Shown here in pieces: positions 59,250 to 64,000 of a stretch of 64,000 nt of DNA (positions are counted from its first letter, which is position 1; every line of letters begins with the position of its first letter). Location of the stretch: assembly GCA_038744785.1 (NCBI GenBank), contig JBCDLX010000007.1, positions 1-64,000 of the forward strand, in the 5' to 3' direction. The notes under the pieces are model-generated. The model searched no databases, was not told the origin of the DNA, and saw only the letters and a program-made list of their open reading frames with translations. The translations under genes and the position numbers were made by a program. Origin of the DNA: Ovoidimarina sp038744785 (GTDB taxonomy: Bacteria > Pseudomonadota > Alphaproteobacteria > Rhodobacterales > Rhodobacteraceae).

Positions 59250-60305
59250 ATGGCCAACCTTGAAAAGCTCCCCGTAACGGTAATCACCGGCTTTCTCGGG
59301 TCGGGTAAGACGACCCTCATTACGCAGCTGATGCAGAATCCCGGCGGCAAGCGGCTCGCTGTGGTTGTAAACGAGTTCGGCGATGTCGGTGTAGATGGCG
59401 AGATCTTGAAGGGCTGTGCAATCCCGGATTGTCCGGCCGAGAACATTATGGAACTGGCGAACGGCTGTATCTGCTGTACTGTGGCGGATGATTTTATCCC
59501 GACGATCGAGGCGCTGATGGCGCTTGAACCCCCGCCTGAGCACATTCTGATCGAAACCTCTGGGCTGGCGTTGCCGAAGCCGCTTCTAAAGGCATTCGAC
59601 TGGCCTGATATCCGTTCGAAAATTACGGTCGATGGCGTGATAGCGCTTGCCGATGCCGAAGCCGTTGCCGCGGGGCGTTTCGCACCGAACGTTGCAGCCG
59701 TCGATGCGCAGCGTCTAGCTGACCAGAGCATCGACCACGAAACGCCGCTGTCAGAGGTTTTCGAAGATCAGATTTCCTGTGCCGATATCATCTTGCTGAC
59801 GAAACCTGATCTGGCGGGCCCCGACGGCGTGCGCCGCGCGCGCGATGTGATCGAGGCCGAAGCTCCGCGCCCCCTGCCGATCGTTGAAGTTGCAGAAGGC
59901 GCGGTTGATCCCCGTGTCATCCTTGGACTTGAGGCCGCGGCTGAAGACGATATGGCCGCGCGCCCCAGCCATCACGACGGGCATGATGACCACGAGCATG
60001 ACGATTTTGACAGCGTCGTGATTGATCTTCCGGAAGTTTCCGACCCTATCGATCTGGTCGCAAGGATCGAGGACTTGGCAAACAGGCAGAACGTTCTTCG
60101 CGTCAAGGGGTACGCTGCCGTCGCCGGAAAGCCGATGCGGCTTTTGGTGCAGGCAGTCGGTGCGCGGGTGCGCCATCAGTACGACCGCCCATGGACATCT
60201 GAAGAGGGGCGTCAAGGGCGGCTTGTCGTGATTGGCGAGCATCACGATATCGACGCCTCGGCGATCCAGAGTATTCTGGTCCCGGACGCCCACGCCGCCG
60301 AATAG
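59250..60305 (+). CDS. cobW: CobW, COG0523 G3E GTPase (cobalt chaperone)
   Basis: The 351-residue metallochaperone GTPase has Walker A GFLGSGKTTL, NEFGDVGVDGEIL, the metal-binding NGCICCTV, Walker B-like ILIETSGLALPKP, and base-recognition TKPD. A histidine/aspartate-rich metal loop (HHDGHDDHEHDD, near residue 245) precedes the C-terminal CobW_C domain. It is thought to deliver cobalt to the CobN chelatase encoded 15 bp downstream. The start ATG 59250 follows GGAGAG; the frame back to 59037 overlaps the preceding gene. Confidence 0.94.
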   Translation: MANLEKLPVTVITGFLGSGKTTLITQLMQNPGGKRLAVVVNEFGDVGVDGEILKGCAIPDCPAENIMELANGCICCTVADDFIPTIEALMALEPPPEHILIETSGLALPKPLLKAFDWPDIRSKITVDGVIALADAEAVAAGRFAPNVAAVDAQRLADQSIDHETPLSEVFEDQISCADIILLTKPDLAGPDGVRRARDVIEAEAPRPLPIVEVAEGAVDPRVILGLEAAAEDDMAARPSHHDGHDDHEHDDFDSVVIDLPEVSDPIDLVARIEDLANRQNVLRVKGYAAVAGKPMRLLVQAVGARVRHQYDRPWTSEEGRQGRLVVIGEHHDIDASAIQSILVPDAHAAE

Positions 60306-60320
60306 CACTGGGGTCCGCCC

Positions 60321-63300
60321 ATGCATGTCATCTTCCGCGAAAGCCATGGGCTTGAAGAGACGGAAACACCGACCGATCTTGGCCAGTCGCCTGCGGATCT
60401 TGTGGTGTTGTCCTTTTCCGATAGCGACCTTGGTGCATTCGCATCGGGATGGCATCGTGGCGGCGGAGCCGACGGACGCCTGCCCGCATTGCGCCTTGCC
60501 AATATCGCCGCCCTGAAGCATCCGCTTTCTGTTGATACCTATGTTGAGCAGACGCTTGCGGGCGCGAAGGGCATTCTGATCCGGCTGATTGGCGGGGTGC
60601 CCTATTGGGCATATGGCTTGCAGCAGATCGAGGCGCTTGCGCGCAAAAGGGGCATTGCGCTGGCCGTTCTGCCCGCCGACGGCAGACCGGACGCAAGGCT
60701 TGACGAGGTCTCGACCGTTCCTGTGTCCACACTTAAGCGACTGGCACACCTTTGTGACACCGGGGGCACGGTCGCGGCGCAGGCCGCGCTTGCACAGATG
60801 GCTTTGGCCGCAGGTCTTTATGCAGGGCCTGTGCGGGGCACAAAAATGCTGCCTCAGGTCGGTGCTTGGACGCCCGAGGACGGTGTCACCTGCACGGCAA
60901 CCCCGTGCTTCGATCCGGTCGGCTCGCTGGTTCTTGTTGTCTTCTATCGTTCTTACCTTGTCTCGGCGGACCTTGCGCCGATCGAAGCCATGTTCGGCGC
61001 GCTGCGCGACAGAGGATTTCGGGTCCTTGGTCTTTTTGTGCCGTCCCTTAAGGCGCCGGGCGCCCGGGAATGGTTGGCAGGTCAGGTTCGGCAGATCGCG
61101 CCGACGGCGATTGTCAACGCAACGGCGTTCTCCGGGCGCGGGTCCTCTGGATCATCGCCTTTGGACGCGGCGGGTGTGCCGGTTTTCCAAGTCGCTCTTG
61201 CGACGTCGACACGCCAGGCGTGGGACGAAGCGGAACGAGGTCTGTCGCCGGCGGATCTCGCGATGCATGTGGTGCTGCCAGAGGTTGACGGTCGTCTGTT
61301 TGGAGGTGTTGCATCGTTCAAGGAACCCAGCACGCCGGACCCCGATCTTCAGTTTGCCCGATACGTGCATACGCCAGAGCCGGGCCGCATTTCAGCCATC
61401 GCCGACCGGATCGCCGCATGGCACCGAATTTCGACAACTGTACCCGCCGAAAGGCGCACTGCACTGGTGTTGTCGACCTATCCCGGTCGCGACTGGAACC
61501 TCGCCCACGCGGTCGGTCTCGACGCGCTGGCATCGGCCGAGGCGATCCTGGCCGACCTTTCAGAGGCCGGTCACAAGACTGCAGCTAAAGTGGGTCTGCA
61601 CGACGCCCTGGGACGGGAGCGGATTGTTTGGCCGATGGATGCCTATCGGGCCGCGCTTGGACGATTGCCGCGCAGACTTCGCGACGATCTTAACACAGCG
61701 TGGGGGGCACCTGAAAACGATGCCGATGCCGGGCCTAGCGGGTTTGAGTTCGCGGGTGTGCGTTACGGGAACGTTCTTGTCGCGCTCCAACCTGAACGGG
61801 GAACCCCGGAAACACGTGACGACGACTACCACGATCTCTCTCGGGTTCCGCGTCATGCCTATGTTGCCTTCTATCTCTGGCTTCAGGATCGGGTTGAGGC
61901 GCTGGTTCATATCGGCGCACATGGCACCCTTGAATGGCTGCCTGGAAAGTCCGTCGCCCTTTCAGATACGTGTTGGCCGGAAGCCCTGATCGGGGATCTG
62001 CCGGTGGTCTATCCCTTTATCGTGAATGACCCGGGTGAGGCTGCGCAGGCCAAGCGCCGGATCGGTGCAGTCACCATTGGGCACATCCCCCCGCCGCTGA
62101 AGGTCTCGGGCACGCCCAAACGGCTTATCCGGTTGGAGGCACTGCTTGACGAATTCTCCAACGCCGATGGGCTTGATCCTCGACGGCGCACTAGTCTGAT
62201 GGACGACATTCGCGACGAGGCGCGTACGCTTGGCGTAGAACAGGATCTTGGAATTGAGGTCGCAGGCTGTGCCGCGGACGCCGTCACTAGAATCGACCGT
62301 TTTGTGTGCGACGTGAAGGAAAGTCAGTTCGGTGATGGGCTGCATGTCTGGGGACGGGTACCGACAGCGCAAGACAAGTTCGATGGGGTCGCATCTGCGG
62401 ACGCAGAGCGGCGCGGCCTTCTTGACGCGCTTGCGGGGCGCCGAATTGAACCTGGGCCGTCAGGCTCGCCCTATCGCGGACGAACCGATGTTTTGCCAAC
62501 AGGACGAAACCTGTTCACAACGGACCCGCGCGCCGTTCCGACGCGCGCGGCGTTCCGGCAAGGTGTTTCTTTAGCTGACGAGCTTATCCGCCATCATCTG
62601 CAAGAAGAAGGCGACTGGCCGCGCAGCCTGATCGTTGATCTTTGGGGCTCGGCGACGATGCGTACGGCGGGCGAAGAGTTTGCGATGGCCCTCGCGCTGC
62701 TCGGCGTTCGTCCGATCTGGGACGACGGCTCGGAGCGTGTTTCGGGGTTCGAAGTCGTTCCGATCGCAGAGCTCGACCGCCCGCGTATCGATGTGACACT
62801 GCGGGTCTCGGGCTTGTTCCGGGATGTGTTTCCAACACTTTCGACCTTGTTTCAGCAAGCGGTTCGGGCGCTGGCGGCTCGCGACGAGGCACACGACTGG
62901 AACCCGTTTGTGGGTCGCGACGAAGCCCGGGTATACGGCCCCGCACCGGGACGTTTCGGGCTTGGTATGGGGGCGTCGCTTGGCGATTACTCCGAAGATG
63001 GGCGGCGCGCGGCGGGCGAAGCGTGGCTCGCGGCGTCGAGCTGGGCAGTGGACGGGGACCGGCAGACGCGCGATGCGGCGGGTTTGCGCGCGCGGGTCGC
63101 GGCAGCCGAGGCATTTGTCCACCTCCAGGACCTGCCTGAAACCGACCTTCTTCTTGCCGAGGATTATGCCGGCCACGAAGCAGGGTTCGCAGCGGCCCAG
63201 GGCGTCGCGGGCGGGACCGCGCGAATTTACCATTTCGACAACACCGATCCCAGCCGCCCGCGCGCCCGCGCGTTGACCGAAGAGATTGCCCGGGTCGTGC

Positions 63301-63623
63301 AGGCGAGGGCGGCGAACCCCGAATGGATAGCGGGCATGCGCCGGCATGGCTTTCGGGGGGCTGCCGAGATTGCGGCGACACTCGAAAACATGGCGGCCTT
63401 TGCACATCTTGCACGCGCCGTCGCGCCCCATTTGTTTGACCAGTATTGGGAGGCGACACTGGGCGACGAGGACATCGTTCAGTTCATGGAAGACGCAAAC
63501 CCCGGTGCTCTGGCGGCGATGCAGTTGCGGTTCGCAGACCTCTACGCATCGGGTCTCTGGCGCTCTCGGCGCAACTCGGTCCTTGTGGGACTGCAAGCGC
63601 ATACCCTGGAGACGGGCGCATGA
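60321..63623 (+). CDS. cobN: Cobaltochelatase subunit CobN
   Basis: The 1,100-residue large subunit of aerobic cobaltochelatase inserts cobalt into hydrogenobyrinic acid a,c-diamide with CobS and CobT, which are not in the window. Characteristic blocks are LIRLIGGVPYWAYGLQQIE, ALVHIGAHGTLEWLPGKSVALSDTCWPEALIGDLPVVYPFIVNDPGEAAQAKRR, GNLFTT-type DVLPTGRN, and YGPAPGRFGLGMGASLGDYS. The length matches the shorter alphaproteobacterial form. It is coupled to cobG by an ATGA overlap at 63620-63623. Confidence 0.95.
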   Translation: MHVIFRESHGLEETETPTDLGQSPADLVVLSFSDSDLGAFASGWHRGGGADGRLPALRLANIAALKHPLSVDTYVEQTLAGAKGILIRLIGGVPYWAYGLQQIEALARKRGIALAVLPADGRPDARLDEVSTVPVSTLKRLAHLCDTGGTVAAQAALAQMALAAGLYAGPVRGTKMLPQVGAWTPEDGVTCTATPCFDPVGSLVLVVFYRSYLVSADLAPIEAMFGALRDRGFRVLGLFVPSLKAPGAREWLAGQVRQIAPTAIVNATAFSGRGSSGSSPLDAAGVPVFQVALATSTRQAWDEAERGLSPADLAMHVVLPEVDGRLFGGVASFKEPSTPDPDLQFARYVHTPEPGRISAIADRIAAWHRISTTVPAERRTALVLSTYPGRDWNLAHAVGLDALASAEAILADLSEAGHKTAAKVGLHDALGRERIVWPMDAYRAALGRLPRRLRDDLNTAWGAPENDADAGPSGFEFAGVRYGNVLVALQPERGTPETRDDDYHDLSRVPRHAYVAFYLWLQDRVEALVHIGAHGTLEWLPGKSVALSDTCWPEALIGDLPVVYPFIVNDPGEAAQAKRRIGAVTIGHIPPPLKVSGTPKRLIRLEALLDEFSNADGLDPRRRTSLMDDIRDEARTLGVEQDLGIEVAGCAADAVTRIDRFVCDVKESQFGDGLHVWGRVPTAQDKFDGVASADAERRGLLDALAGRRIEPGPSGSPYRGRTDVLPTGRNLFTTDPRAVPTRAAFRQGVSLADELIRHHLQEEGDWPRSLIVDLWGSATMRTAGEEFAMALALLGVRPIWDDGSERVSGFEVVPIAELDRPRIDVTLRVSGLFRDVFPTLSTLFQQAVRALAARDEAHDWNPFVGRDEARVYGPAPGRFGLGMGASLGDYSEDGRRAAGEAWLAASSWAVDGDRQTRDAAGLRARVAAAEAFVHLQDLPETDLLLAEDYAGHEAGFAAAQGVAGGTARIYHFDNTDPSRPRARALTEEIARVVQARAANPEWIAGMRRHGFRGAAEIAATLENMAAFAHLARAVAPHLFDQYWEATLGDEDIVQFMEDANPGALAAMQLRFADLYASGLWRSRRNSVLVGLQAHTLETGA

Positions 63624-64000
63624 GCGCGCCCAAAGTTCGTGGATGGTGCCCAAGTGCCTATCGTCCTATGGCTTCTGGCGATGGTCTGGTGGTTCGCGTG
63701 CGCCCGGTTCAAGGCAAGCTGACGAGGTTTCAGGCGCGCGGCCTGGGGGTGTTGGCCCGAAAGTTTGGCAACGGACTGATCGATTTGACGAGCCGGGCAA
63801 ACCTTCAGCTACGCGGCGTTACGCAGAACGGGCATGACGCGCTGCTCAAGGAGTTGGACCGGCTCGGTTTACTTGACGCCGACGCCAATTCTGAGGGGCG
63901 CCTGAATTTTGTCGTGGACCCTCTATGCAGTGAAGCAAAAGGCGATTTGCAGGCACAGATTACGACCGCACTGGGCGACGGCTTGCGCGCCCCGGAGTTT
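63620..64000 (+). CDS. cobG: Precorrin-3B synthase, N-terminal part (cut by window end)
   Basis: The frame from ATG 63620 stays open to the end (127 codons). It begins MSAPKVRGWCPSAYRPMASGDGLVVRVRP and continues QARGLGVLARKFGNGLIDLTSRANLQLRGVTQNG. This is the first nitrite/sulfite-reductase half-domain of CobG, which makes precorrin-3B in the aerobic pathway. The downstream [4Fe-4S]/sirohaem cysteine region lies outside the window. It overlaps the cobN stop. Confidence 0.9.
   Translation, partial: MSAPKVRGWCPSAYRPMASGDGLVVRVRPVQGKLTRFQARGLGVLARKFGNGLIDLTSRANLQLRGVTQNGHDALLKELDRLGLLDADANSEGRLNFVVDPLCSEAKGDLQAQITTALGDGLRAPEF

Noticed and set aside
1..64000. CRISPR arrays, rRNA operons, complete insertion sequences
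   Set aside because: No regularly spaced direct repeats, no rRNA-like conserved stretches and no intact transposase frame were seen on reading through.

Overview
The window looks like a chromosomal segment of an alphaproteobacterium of the roseobacter/Rhodobacteraceae type. The evidence is high G+C codon use, many ATGA stop/start overlaps, periplasmic-binding-protein ABC and TRAP transporters, a FrcB/FrcC/FrcA fructose-type transporter, the small DUF3329-like membrane protein, and the aerobic (CobN/CobW/CobG) cobalamin pathway with a BluE-type kinase. I see no rRNA, tRNA, CRISPR array or intact insertion sequence.

Layout. 1-1.9 kb: 3' part of a 2-hydroxyacid dehydrogenase, a DHRS6-like short-chain dehydrogenase, and a small membrane protein. 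1.85-16.9 kb: an inositol-catabolism locus. One operon on the minus strand (iolD, iolC, iolB-like, class II aldolase, iolG) diverges from a plus-strand operon (Gfo/Idh, iolE-like, Gfo/Idh). A LacI-family regulator follows, then a divergent plus-strand operon with a sugar ABC transporter, an Fe(II)/2-oxoglutarate dioxygenase and a canonical iolB. The same perfect 16-bp palindrome (TTGCAACCGGTTGCAA) lies in both divergent promoter regions, so LacI probably controls both. Together the genes cover inositol oxidation through to aldol cleavage; iolA is absent from the window.

16.9-29.9 kb: a second catabolic locus around a GntR/HutC regulator. Leftward are LeuC/LeuD paralogues and a TRAP transporter. 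Rightward are a tautomerase-NTF2 fusion, HyuB, HyuA, a cysteine-less isochorismatase-like hydrolase, a methylisocitrate-lyase-like enzyme and an FAD dehydrogenase, in a tightly overlapping operon. The set suggests import, ring opening, dehydrogenation, hydration and C-C cleavage of a branched dicarboxylate or its cyclic imide/hydantoin. I know of no described pathway with this exact set. 29.9-34.3 kb: a ROK regulator and frcBCA with a large palindromic operator. 34.3-37.1 kb: a TIM-barrel/methylglyoxal-synthase fusion, a pyridoxal-kinase-like protein and a fumarylacetoacetate-hydrolase-family enzyme.

37.4-42.2 kb and 57.9-64 kb: cobalamin genes (cobP/U, bluE, cbiB, cobC, cobQ; then cobO, a B12 riboswitch, a DUF1636 protein, cobW, cobN, start of cobG). 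About 15.7 kb of accessory-looking DNA separates them. It begins with a serine-recombinase remnant. It then carries a YidC-like insertase / methyltransferase / 69-aa protein / alkaline-phosphatase-superfamily membrane enzyme module, a DUF5071 protein, and two very large translationally coupled exported proteins: a 1,591-aa protein ending in a protein-kinase-like domain and a 1,210-aa beta-helix protein. These two exported proteins, the fusion enzymes and the dicarboxylate locus are the most novel-looking parts.
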